Made by a program: the position numbers and the translations under genes
Source of the DNA: Sphaerochaeta pleomorpha str. Grapes
Lineage (GTDB): Bacteria > Spirochaetota > Spirochaetia > Sphaerochaetales > Sphaerochaetaceae
Length of the DNA stretch: 64,000 nt
Assembly: GCF_000236685.1 (NCBI RefSeq)
Contig: NC_016633.1
Span: 2,852,001 to 2,916,000, forward strand
Direction of reading: 5' to 3'
Shown: in pieces, positions 9,095 to 16,986 of the stretch
Position numbering within the stretch: position 1 is the first letter of the stretch
Layout of the letters: each line of letters opens with the position of its first letter
The notes under the pieces: generated by a model
The model's database searches: none
What the model was told of the DNA's origin: nothing
The model's input: the letters and a program-made list of their open reading frames with translations, nothing else

Positions 9095-9879
9095 TAGTTT
9101 CTATACTCCACACTGTAGCCAGACCGTTGGTTGGGGTAACGGCCGGCATGTACTTTTTTCTTGAATTGAATGGCTTTTGTCGGACAGCGGTGATAGCATC
9201 CAAGACAGCCGAGGCAATTGTCCCCAAAGGAGGGTTGTCCTTCTTCCATTACGATATTGCCTGTTGGGCACATCCTGTAGCAGAGCGCACAGTCGGTACA
9301 ATCTTCCGTTACCTGGAACTTCTCGGAAAAATCCTTTGAAGCAAGATGGGAAACAGGCATAAAGCGATACAGGGCAAGTTTTGTAAAGGGAGGTTTTGCA
9401 GAGAGCTTCAGTTTTTCGTCGTCCAGGTCTGCTGCAATCTTGGAAATCTTTTCATTTGCCTTGGCGTATAGGTCTTCGATCTTTTGTTCATCCTGCACGT
9501 CCATCAGCGGGACATACCCATCAGGCATCACCACATGGGTTGAATAACTTGAAAGGCAACCTGCCTTTTGGAGCATCAATTCGGTAGCAACGAGGCTATA
9601 GCCGGCGAATTTATATCTGGTCGTGATAAGGAAAGAATATTTGATGGGAAGCAGATCCTGCTTCGCAAACACGTTCTCGATGAATTGTTTGACTATGAGG
9701 GGTGGAAACCCTTTATACGTCGGAAAGACAAAGCCGACGCGTTCAGTCATTTCAAGTACCTCTGAATGCATGGCAGAAGCTATCATAACGACAGTGGTAT
9801 CACCGAGTTCCTTCGCTAGCCTGTTTGCAACATAATAGCTGTTGCCTGTTCCAGAAAAACAGAAAATGGTCGTTTTCAT
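9094..9879 (-). CDS. EFR1-type flavodoxin/ferredoxin fusion protein
   Basis: A 261-residue protein with an N-terminal flavodoxin-like FMN-binding fold (FCFSGTGNSYYVANRL, residues 7-21) and a C-terminal pair of 4Fe-4S clusters. The cluster cysteines are 194, 197, 200, 204 and 222, 225, 228, 232, in classic CxxCxxCxxxCP spacing. EFR1-family proteins are presumed electron carriers in anaerobes; the partner is unknown. It is packed between threonine aldolase and the C-S lyase with one-base overlaps, so an electron-transfer role linked to amino acid metabolism is possible but unproven. Confidence 0.9.
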   Translation of the reverse strand: MKTTIFCFSGTGNSYYVANRLAKELGDTTVVMIASAMHSEVLEMTERVGFVFPTYKGFPPLIVKQFIENVFAKQDLLPIKYSFLITTRYKFAGYSLVATELMLQKAGCLSSYSTHVVMPDGYVPLMDVQDEQKIEDLYAKANEKISKIAADLDDEKLKLSAKPPFTKLALYRFMPVSHLASKDFSEKFQVTEDCTDCALCYRMCPTGNIVMEEGQPSFGDNCLGCLGCYHRCPTKAIQFKKKVHAGRYPNQRSGYSVEYRN

Positions 9880-10901
9880 TAATTATTCCCCAAAGTGAAG
9901 GTTTCAAGGCGCTTGCAAAGTGCATCTGTATCCTCATCCGAAAGGTCAAGGTTTGTAACCAGACGAACCATTGGTCCCTCATTATTTGCAAGGATGCCGA
10001 TTGCTGCCAGCTGTTTGACTATATCCGTAGCTTCATAGCCCTGCACGGTAAAGAATATGATATTGGTCTGCACACCCAGTTTGTCTACCTGGGCCCATCC
10101 TGCCTTCTCGAGTGCAGAGGCTATTGCCTGGGCATGTAGGTGGTCATCCTGGAGTCTTTCGACGTGGTTTTCCAAGGCATAGAGTCCAGCTGCAGCAAGG
10201 ATCCCGCTTTGCCTGATCCCACCTCCAAGCATTTTCCTGATGGTAAGGGCTTTATTGATAAACGCTTCATCCCCGCAGAGCAGGCTTCCTACAGGGGCTC
10301 CCAGGCCTTTTGAAAGGCAAAAGGTAAGGGTGTCGGCATATTTTGCATAGGTTTTGACAGGAATCCCGGTAGCAACCTGTGCGTTGAATATCCTGGCTCC
10401 GTCCATGTGGACCAGAAGCTGGTGGCTGTCGGCAAAATCCCTGATCTCCTCAAGGTTTTCCAAGGGATAACAAAATCCGCCGATGGTATTCTCCACTTCA
10501 ACCAGGGTAGTGGTTGCCATGTCATAGCAGCCTCTTTTTACTTTTCCTGCAAGGTCGGAGGCTGTCAGTATTCCCCTGGGGACGTCAATCCCGATAGGCA
10601 GGACCCCTGCGATTGCAGCAACAGAACCAATTTCATGTTGGATGATATGGGAATTGGAGGCAGTGAGGACTTCATTGCTTCTTCCTCCGTTTATATACAG
10701 GCTGATGAGATTTCCCATGGAGCCGGAAGAGACAAAAAGTGAACGTTCTTTTCCTGAAAGCTGGGCTCCAAGCAACTCAAGCCTGTTAGTCGTAGGGTCC
10801 TCACGATAGACATCATCACCGACTTCTGCTTCATACATTGCCTTTCTCATTGCCTCGGTGGGTTTCGTAATCGTGTCGCTTCTTAAGTCAAAACATTTCA
10901 T
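9879..10901 (-). CDS. ltaE: Low-specificity L-threonine aldolase
   Basis: A 340-residue PLP enzyme cleaving L-threonine or L-allo-threonine to glycine and acetaldehyde. The diagnostic start FDLRSDTITKPT is present, with the active-site HMDGAR at 165-170 and PLP lysine Lys198 in CLSKGLGAPVG. Length is normal for the family. It overlaps the aroA stop by four bases and the EFR1 start by one base, the second gene of the operon. Confidence 0.94.
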   Translation of the reverse strand: MKCFDLRSDTITKPTEAMRKAMYEAEVGDDVYREDPTTNRLELLGAQLSGKERSLFVSSGSMGNLISLYINGGRSNEVLTASNSHIIQHEIGSVAAIAGVLPIGIDVPRGILTASDLAGKVKRGCYDMATTTLVEVENTIGGFCYPLENLEEIRDFADSHQLLVHMDGARIFNAQVATGIPVKTYAKYADTLTFCLSKGLGAPVGSLLCGDEAFINKALTIRKMLGGGIRQSGILAAAGLYALENHVERLQDDHLHAQAIASALEKAGWAQVDKLGVQTNIIFFTVQGYEATDIVKQLAAIGILANNEGPMVRLVTNLDLSDEDTDALCKRLETFTLGNN

Positions 10902-12199
10902 ATTGTATCTCCTGTGATGGAATCAAAAAGATCGAAAAAAGTAGGGAAGGTGATCGCTGCTGCATCAACACCGAGAAGATTGATGGTCCCCGATGCTGCA
11001 ATGCTGGCTACGGCCAAGGCCATTATTACCCTATGGTCATCATGGCCGCTTACAGTTCCTCCCGTTAGGGGATGTCCTGCACGGATAGTCATGCCATCAA
11101 CCTGTTCGTCAATGACGGCACCGATTTTTTCAAGCTCTTCATGCATAACCGCTATCCGGTCGGTTTCTTTGATACGAGCCTGGGGGACATTCACCAACGA
11201 GACGTCTTCTTCTGCAAAACAGGCAGTAACAGATAATATGGGAAGCGTGTCTGGCATGGCATTCAGGTCAAAGGTGCCACCTTTGAGAACCTCTGGTCCT
11301 GTTACGGTTACTTGCTTTCCTTCCCAGACCACCTTGCATCCCATGGCTTCGAGAATCTCCAGGATTTTCTTGTCTCCCTGGACATCATCCTGGTTGAGCC
11401 CTCGCACAGAGATACTGGTTTTCCCGATTGCAGCCATGCAGAAAAAGAACGAGGCTGAACTGAAATCACCGGTAACCATGGTTGTGAAGCCCTTGAAGTG
11501 TTGGTTGCCGTATACTCTGGCTTTCTGGAAATCCTCAGAAATCTCATAGCGTATGTTCTGTTCGTCAAGCCATTGCAAGGTCAACGAAACATAGGGTTTT
11601 TCATATAGTAGGGGTACCGTAATCTCACAGTCCCCTTTTGCAAGGCTGCAGGCTAAAAGCAGTCCCGACAGGTATTGGCTGGTCGGGCATTCAATGGAAC
11701 AGGCTCCTCCGGTAAGAGGCCCTTGTATGGAGAAAGGAGGGTAGATTCCGTTCATTCTCTCTACCTTTGCCCCAAGGGTTTCCAAAGCATCGAGCAGTGG
11801 CCCGATCGGACGTTTCTGCAACTGCTCATCACCTGAGAACGTGAACTTTCTGGGCAATGAGGCAAGCATACCAGTTGCCAGATAGAGGGTAGTCCCGCTA
11901 TTTCCACAGTCCAAGGTGATAGCTTCCTGGACATTCTGTACGTGTGAGGCATCACAAAAAAGGCAGGTGTGGTTTGCATCCCAGGTAATTTTTGCCCCTA
12001 TCTGGGTGCAGAGGTTCATGCAGCTTTGTGTGTCATGGCTATCCAATGCATTGATGATGGTACTCTGCTCTCCACTTAAAGAGGCAATGAGCAAGGCCCT
12101 GATTGTCTGGCTTTTTGATCCCGGGATAGTAACAGTCCCCTTGGCATGGGTAGGTGAAAAGGTTTTGTCCATAGGCAAAACTATACCGAAGTTATCCAT
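10898..12199 (-). CDS. aroA: 3-phosphoshikimate 1-carboxyvinyltransferase (EPSP synthase)
   Basis: A 433-residue shikimate-pathway enzyme joining shikimate 3-phosphate and phosphoenolpyruvate. Family motifs are clear: PGSKSQTIRAL near the N terminus, the SQYLSGLL and TGDFSSASFF regions, RIKETDRI and DDHRVIM. First gene of a four-gene operon and the only shikimate gene in the window. The start is uncertain: the ATG at 12199 and a second ATG ten codons in both lack a strong ribosome-binding site. The gene begins only about 20 bases after the terminator of oppA. Confidence 0.93.
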   Translation of the reverse strand: MDNFGIVLPMDKTFSPTHAKGTVTIPGSKSQTIRALLIASLSGEQSTIINALDSHDTQSCMNLCTQIGAKITWDANHTCLFCDASHVQNVQEAITLDCGNSGTTLYLATGMLASLPRKFTFSGDEQLQKRPIGPLLDALETLGAKVERMNGIYPPFSIQGPLTGGACSIECPTSQYLSGLLLACSLAKGDCEITVPLLYEKPYVSLTLQWLDEQNIRYEISEDFQKARVYGNQHFKGFTTMVTGDFSSASFFFCMAAIGKTSISVRGLNQDDVQGDKKILEILEAMGCKVVWEGKQVTVTGPEVLKGGTFDLNAMPDTLPILSVTACFAEEDVSLVNVPQARIKETDRIAVMHEELEKIGAVIDEQVDGMTIRAGHPLTGGTVSGHDDHRVIMALAVASIAASGTINLLGVDAAAITFPTFFDLFDSITGDTI

Positions 12200-12210
12200 C
12201 TGAGTCCAGC

Positions 12211-12241
12211 AAAAAAAAGTCCCCGGGAAAACCCAGGGACT
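12211..12241 (-). terminator. Rho-independent terminator after oppA
   Basis: AGTCCCCGGG (12218-12227) pairs with CCCAGGGACT (12232-12241) with one mismatch, and the minus-strand transcript then runs into eight T residues (the A-run 12211-12218). It separates oppA from aroA. Confidence 0.85.
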
Positions 12242-12259
12242 GATAATACTGGAAACAAA

Positions 12260-13999
12260 CTACTTGAGATAGATGTCCTTGACCGGATGGTAATCCATGG
12301 TGTTTCCACTCCAGCCGCCCCACTTGTTTGTATCGATCATGTTGATCGTTACATAGTAGTAGAAAGGCATGATGGACTGGTCTTCATTGATCATGATGTC
12401 TTCAGCGGTCTTCAAAACGCCCATGCGGTCTTCACCTGCTGGCATTCTTGCTGCTTCATTGATCAAGAGGTCATATGTCTCGTTGGCATACTTTCCGCCG
12501 TTCATACCGGCACCGGTGATGAACATGTCGAGGAATGTATTAGGATCCTGGTAGTCGCCTACCCAACCGGCACGTGCAATCGTGAAATTGCCCTGGTTCC
12601 TGTTGGCCAAATAGGTCTGCCATTCCTGGTTCTCGAGCTGTACGTTGATTCCGAGGTTGGTCTTCCATTCCTGCTGTACGAACTCTGCGATCTGCTTGTG
12701 GCCTTCGCTGGTGTTGTACAGGATGGTGAGGGTCGGGAAACCGGCACCGTTGGGGTAGCCAGCTTCTGCGAGCAACTTCTGAGCTGCTGCAATTGCATCA
12801 GCCTGATCTTCGTACGGGAAAGCAAGAGCATCGTAACCGGCCATCGGGGGAACAATGCCCCAAGCAGGAATCTGTCCAGCCTTGGTAACACCGTCTACGA
12901 GAGCCTGGCGATCGACTGCGAGAGACAAAGCCTTTCTTACACGAACGTCCTTAACAGGAGCAATTTCGTTCTGGAAGACATAGTAGTACGTGGAGAGCTG
13001 GGGAGAGGACTGGAAATCGTCACGCATTGTGGCGGCCTTGATCTGGTCGTTAGGTACATTGGTCAACCAGTCGATTTCACCATTGAGGTACATATTGTAG
13101 TTGGTGCTATCGCTATCTGAGGCATAGAAGATAACCTTATCGAGCTTTACGTTGTCCTTGTCCCAGTAATTCTGGTTCTTGACAGCAGCGAGGTAGCTCT
13201 GAGGTACTTTCTCTGACAATACAAAAGGACCGTTCCCTACGAAATTCTCAGGATTTGTCCAAGCCTTGCCATATTTCTCGATGGTGTGCTTCGGAACGAT
13301 TGCGAAAGAATAGTGGGTAAGGGCGTCGACGGCATACGGCAGAGGTCCGATAAGGTCCATCTGGAAGGTATAGTCATCGAGTGCACGGATCTGCACAGCT
13401 TCTGGACCAGCTTCACCGGCATTATATTCACTTGCACCCTTGATGAACATGCAGGGGAACCAAGCATAGGGACCTGCTGTTTCAGGAGCAAGGAGGCGGA
13501 GCCATGAGTAGACTACGTCATTTGCTGTGATTGCTACACCATCAGACCATTTTGCATCCTTGCGAAGCTTGAAAGTGTACTGGGTGCCTTCTTCGTTTGA
13601 AGTCCAGCTTTCAGCAACGCCAGGTACTGCATTTGCAGTTTCAGGGTCGTTGGCTACGAGACCTTCGAAAAGGGCTTCGAAAATCCTGTGCTCAGGGACA
13701 CCCTGAATGAGAGCCGGGTCAAGGGATTCTGGTTCTGCAGCATTCGAGATGCGGAACACAACTTCATCCTTTGCGCTCTGGGCAGGGGCGGCAGGAGCGA
13801 CCGGTGCAGCTGGTGCCGGTGTGGCAGCAGGAGCTGGGGTTGCGGCTGGAGCAGCAGCTTTAGCAGGGGTAGCAGCAGGAGCTGCAGTAGCAGCGGGTGT
13901 GGTGGTTGCGGCAGTCTTGGGCTCTTCCTTCTTTCCACAGGAAATAAAGAGGGAGCTGACAAGAAGAACGCAAAGCACGATAGTCAGAAATTTCTTCAT
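12260..13999 (-). CDS. oppA: Oligopeptide ABC transporter substrate-binding lipoprotein
   Basis: A 579-residue SBP family 5 (OppA/DppA) protein. A lipoprotein signal peptide ends in the lipobox LFISC with Cys21 as the lipidated residue. Residues 28-77 form a linker made almost only of Ala, Pro and Thr that tethers the binding domain away from the membrane. Family 5 signatures follow (VAESWTSNEEGTQYTF, KLRKDAKWSDG). The ATG at 13999 has AGGAG eight bases upstream, so it is preferred to the ATG at 14005. It sits downstream of oppBCDF but with its own promoter and terminator. Confidence 0.94.
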   Translation of the reverse strand: MKKFLTIVLCVLLVSSLFISCGKKEEPKTAATTTPAATAAPAATPAKAAAPAATPAPAATPAPAAPVAPAAPAQSAKDEVVFRISNAAEPESLDPALIQGVPEHRIFEALFEGLVANDPETANAVPGVAESWTSNEEGTQYTFKLRKDAKWSDGVAITANDVVYSWLRLLAPETAGPYAWFPCMFIKGASEYNAGEAGPEAVQIRALDDYTFQMDLIGPLPYAVDALTHYSFAIVPKHTIEKYGKAWTNPENFVGNGPFVLSEKVPQSYLAAVKNQNYWDKDNVKLDKVIFYASDSDSTNYNMYLNGEIDWLTNVPNDQIKAATMRDDFQSSPQLSTYYYVFQNEIAPVKDVRVRKALSLAVDRQALVDGVTKAGQIPAWGIVPPMAGYDALAFPYEDQADAIAAAQKLLAEAGYPNGAGFPTLTILYNTSEGHKQIAEFVQQEWKTNLGINVQLENQEWQTYLANRNQGNFTIARAGWVGDYQDPNTFLDMFITGAGMNGGKYANETYDLLINEAARMPAGEDRMGVLKTAEDIMINEDQSIMPFYYYVTINMIDTNKWGGWSGNTMDYHPVKDIYLK

Positions 14000-14024
14000 A
14001 GACATATCTCCTTGTGAATGTAAA

Positions 14025-14036
14025 TGTAAACGTTCA
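14025..14036. promoter_or_regulatory. LacI/cre-like half-palindrome at the oppA transcription start
   Basis: TGTAAACGTTCA matches the left side and centre of the perfect palindrome TGTAAACGTTTACA found at 43224. It falls where oppA transcription is predicted to start, a position suited to repression by a LacI-type protein. The right arm is imperfect. Confidence 0.45.
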
Positions 14037-14040
14037 ACCT

Positions 14041-14069
14041 AGCATATTCTACATTTAACCACGAATCAA
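14041..14069 (-). promoter_or_regulatory. Predicted oppA promoter
   Basis: Read on the minus strand, TTGATT (plus 14064-14069) and TATGCT (plus 14041-14046) are 17 bases apart. Transcription would start near 14034, giving a leader of about 35 bases before the oppA ATG. Confidence 0.6.
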
Positions 14070-14227
14070 GAGAAAACGCAAATGGGTTAAGTGTGAAAAG
14101 TAACTGCAATTGCCTTGTAACCTTACACAACTGTAGATATTGTAAGATTACATTCTGTTTTACCGCTGATTTCATGATGACCTTTGTCTCATATCTTATT
14201 ATAATTTGATAAAAGGATGAGCATAAA

Positions 14228-14782
14228 ATGATCAGACATGTCACGCGAAAGCGAAAGAATGGTATTTCTTTCACCATCAGTCCCTTTTTTACCATCATCT
14301 GTGCCTCGTTTTTTCTCTACCTTGTGTGGGGGTTAACCTATTCTGTCCAGGATGGCATTCCCCTCTCTTCAATGTGGCATCTGTTGGTTATGGCTTTTCT
14401 TGCCCTGATAGGGGCTTTGTACCGGGACTCCTGGTATTTTGATACTGAAGAGAAAACGGTCACTTCTTTCTTTGGGTTTGGGCTTATCGGTAAAAGGGTT
14501 GCCTACCCCTTCGATTCCATCGAAAGGATCGAACTGACTCATTTTGTCCGGGGCGCCGTAGACAAGGAAGCGAAACCTACGAGACGAAGGCTCAAGGCTA
14601 TGGTTGTCCTTTCCCTACGGTTTGACGAAGACACGGTAAAGGATATGGAGATAATCCAGGAAAAAAGTTCCGGGGGTAGGACAGAGTCGGCTGCACAATC
14701 GATCAGTGCTGTGACCGGCCTAGGGCTGTTCGTTGACAGGCCAAGGGATTTGGACCTCAATGTAGGCTTCAAGGAACTCTGA
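14228..14782 (+). CDS. Small membrane protein of unknown function
   Basis: A 184-residue protein with two predicted membrane spans (about residues 18-36 and 48-66) and a soluble C-terminal part of mixed strands and charged residues. The shape (two spans, then WYFDTEEKTVTSFFGFG) resembles PH-like bacterial membrane-anchored domains, but I cannot assign a family. AAAGGATGA lies upstream of the ATG and a TATAAT box at 14200-14205. It is a plus-strand gene lodged between oppF and oppA. Confidence 0.7.
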   Translation: MIRHVTRKRKNGISFTISPFFTIICASFFLYLVWGLTYSVQDGIPLSSMWHLLVMAFLALIGALYRDSWYFDTEEKTVTSFFGFGLIGKRVAYPFDSIERIELTHFVRGAVDKEAKPTRRRLKAMVVLSLRFDEDTVKDMEIIQEKSSGGRTESAAQSISAVTGLGLFVDRPRDLDLNVGFKEL

Positions 14783-14799
14783 CAATAGCCTTACGATAT

Positions 14800-14845
14800 A
14801 AAAAAGACATCCAAGGAACCTGAGGGGTTCAAGGATGTCTTTTTT
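14800..14845. terminator. Bidirectional rho-independent terminator
   Basis: A long symmetric hairpin: A-run plus GACATCC (14805-14812), an inner GAACC/GGTTC helix, then GGATGTC and a T-run ending near 14845. It serves the small membrane-protein gene from the left and oppF from the right. Confidence 0.9.
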
Positions 14846-14859
14846 GTCGGTACCTGATC

Positions 14860-15936
14860 CTAGTTTATCTGGCTCTGCTTCTTGGCATCTGCAAAAGCGT
14901 CTTTCTCGCTTACCTTTGCATAATCCTTTTGGTCATACAGCCAGCATGCTACCTGATGTTTCTCGTCAATCTTGAACATCGGGGGAATATGGCATTCACA
15001 CCAAGGCATTTTTTTCGGGCAGCGATCATAGAAGTAACACCCGATACGTTCCTTGTCAGGGGATGGGACGTCACCGGTGAGGATAATTCGTTGTCTGTTC
15101 CTTTCCACTTTTGGGTCTGGAATCGGGGCAGCGGAAAGCAAGGCTACGGTATAGGGATGCTTCGGATTGTCATACAACTGCACAGCCTCGGAGAGCTCTA
15201 CGATCTTTCCAAGGTACATGACGGCGACCCTGGTACTGATGTGCTGGATAACTGCCAAGTCATGCGCTATGAAAATGTAGGTCAGCCCGAATTCTTTCTG
15301 CAGGTCTCCAAGCAGATTGAGAATCTGTGCCTGGATCGATACATCAAGTGCAGATACCGGTTCGTCGGCAAGTATGATCTTGGGATGCAGGGCAAGTGCC
15401 CTTGCGATTCCGATCCTCTGGCGCTGGCCGCCACTGAATTCATGGGGATACCTGTTTTTGAAAGCTTTGTTGAGCCCGACACGTTCCATGAGATCTTCGA
15501 CCTGTTTCTCGATCTCCAATGAGGTCAAGGGTTTTTCCAGCAAGCCCCTCTTGTTATAGATTACCAAAGGTTCTGCAATGATGGAACGAACGGTCATTCT
15601 CGGGTCAAGCGAAGCATACGGGTCTTGGAAAATCATCTGCATCTCGCGTCTGGCGATGAGCATTTCCCGTTCACCAGCCCTGACTAAGTCAGTACCATTG
15701 AAAAAAACGCTTCCGCTGGTAGGCTTGTGAAGCTGGGAGATGGAGCGTACGGTTGTGGACTTCCCACAACCTGATTCTCCTACGATACCTAAAGTTTCCC
15801 CTGGGTATACATCGAACGAGACTCCATCTACAGCCCTGATTGCCCCGACTTGTTTCTTGAAGACAATTCCTGTATTGATAGGGAAGTGCTGTTTAAGGTC
15901 CTTCACTTCCAAAAGGGGTTTGATTTTTTCACTCAT
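14860..15936 (-). CDS. oppF: Oligopeptide ABC transporter ATP-binding protein OppF
   Basis: A 358-residue ATPase with Walker A GESGCGKSTT, signature FSGGQRQRIGIARAL and Walker B ILADEPVSALD. The C-terminal oligopeptide/dipeptide extension (CYFYDRCPKKMPWC) is present, a region where some OppD/DppF proteins bind an iron-sulphur cluster. Its ATG overlaps the oppD stop by four bases (ATGA), implying coupled translation. Last gene of the oppBCDF operon, ended by the terminator at 14800-14845. Confidence 0.95.
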   Translation of the reverse strand: MSEKIKPLLEVKDLKQHFPINTGIVFKKQVGAIRAVDGVSFDVYPGETLGIVGESGCGKSTTVRSISQLHKPTSGSVFFNGTDLVRAGEREMLIARREMQMIFQDPYASLDPRMTVRSIIAEPLVIYNKRGLLEKPLTSLEIEKQVEDLMERVGLNKAFKNRYPHEFSGGQRQRIGIARALALHPKIILADEPVSALDVSIQAQILNLLGDLQKEFGLTYIFIAHDLAVIQHISTRVAVMYLGKIVELSEAVQLYDNPKHPYTVALLSAAPIPDPKVERNRQRIILTGDVPSPDKERIGCYFYDRCPKKMPWCECHIPPMFKIDEKHQVACWLYDQKDYAKVSEKDAFADAKKQSQIN

Positions 15937-16976
15937 AGGGCCTTCTCCTTCTCGGCGGCCTCTTTCAAGGCTTTTGCAATGGCTTCCTCTCCGCTGTAGA
16001 GCCAGCAGGAAACCTCATGGTTGTTCCCAAGGTCAACGGTTGGAGGATATGCCTGGTGGCAGACTTCCATATCGCGATGGCATCTGGGGTGGAACGGGCA
16101 ACAAGGGGGAAGGTCTATGACATTGGGTGGTTGTCCCTCAATTGAGAACAACCTGTCATTCTTGTTTTTCGTATCCATCCGGGGGACACTCATGATCAAG
16201 CCCTCGGTATAGGGATGGGCGGGTTTTGCATAGAGGTCATCAGTAACTGATTTTTCAACAATCCGTCCCGCATACATAACGCAAACCTTGTCACACATAC
16301 CAGCCACGACTCCAAGGTCATGGGTAACGATAATCACGGCAGTTCCAAATTCTTTGCTCAAGGTCCCGATCAATTCAAGAATCTGTGCCTGGATGGTAAC
16401 ATCAAGGGCTGTTGTCGGTTCATCGGCAATCAAAACCTGAGCATTACATGACAGGGCCATGGCTATCATAACACGCTGGCGCATTCCCCCCGAGAATTGG
16501 TGGGGGTAGCTTTGGATACGTTTCTCAGGGGAAGGAATACCGACTTTGCCGAGCATCTCGATGGAACGCTCAAGTGCTTCCTTTTTAGAGATATTTTTAT
16601 TGTGCAACCTGATTGTCTCGATCATCTGGGTGGAAATCTTGAGGAACGGGTTGAGGCTGGTCATAGGGTCTTGGAAAATCATCGAGATTTTGTCACCCCT
16701 GACCGTTCTCATCTCCGCTTCGGAGATTTTAAGGATATCCTCTCCTTCGAAAAGGACTTCACCCCCAACGATTTTTCCCGGAGGGGAAGGGATGAGGCGC
16801 ATAACCGAAAGGTTTGTAACGCTCTTGCCGCAACCAGACTCGCCTACGATGCCTAGGGTTTCCCCTTGGTGAACAGAGAAAGATACCCCGTCTACTGCTT
16901 TTACAACGCCGGCATCAGTCTTGAAATATGTTTTAAGGTCCTTTACGTCGAGGACTGTTTTTTTCTTATCTATCAT
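15933..16976 (-). CDS. oppD: Oligopeptide ABC transporter ATP-binding protein OppD
   Basis: A 347-residue ATPase with Walker A GESGCGKSVT, signature FSGGMRQRVMIAMAL and Walker B LIADEPTTALD. The C-terminal OppD/F extension with cysteines (PCCPFHPRCHRDMEVC) is complete. The ATG at 16976 has AGGAGG seven bases upstream; the longer frame to 17021 would overlap oppC. It works with OppF as the motor of the peptide importer. Confidence 0.95.
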   Translation of the reverse strand: MIDKKKTVLDVKDLKTYFKTDAGVVKAVDGVSFSVHQGETLGIVGESGCGKSVTNLSVMRLIPSPPGKIVGGEVLFEGEDILKISEAEMRTVRGDKISMIFQDPMTSLNPFLKISTQMIETIRLHNKNISKKEALERSIEMLGKVGIPSPEKRIQSYPHQFSGGMRQRVMIAMALSCNAQVLIADEPTTALDVTIQAQILELIGTLSKEFGTAVIIVTHDLGVVAGMCDKVCVMYAGRIVEKSVTDDLYAKPAHPYTEGLIMSVPRMDTKNKNDRLFSIEGQPPNVIDLPPCCPFHPRCHRDMEVCHQAYPPTVDLGNNHEVSCWLYSGEEAIAKALKEAAEKEKAL

Positions 16977-16986
16977 CTTCGTCCTC

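Noticed and set aside
12287-13120. 277-codon plus-strand frame antisense to oppA
   Set aside because: Shadow of a strongly supported gene; composition is that of an antisense frame.
13707-14042. Plus-strand Ala/Gly-rich reading frame antisense to oppA
   Set aside because: It is the mirror of the Ala-Pro-Thr linker codons; no ribosome site and no family resemblance.
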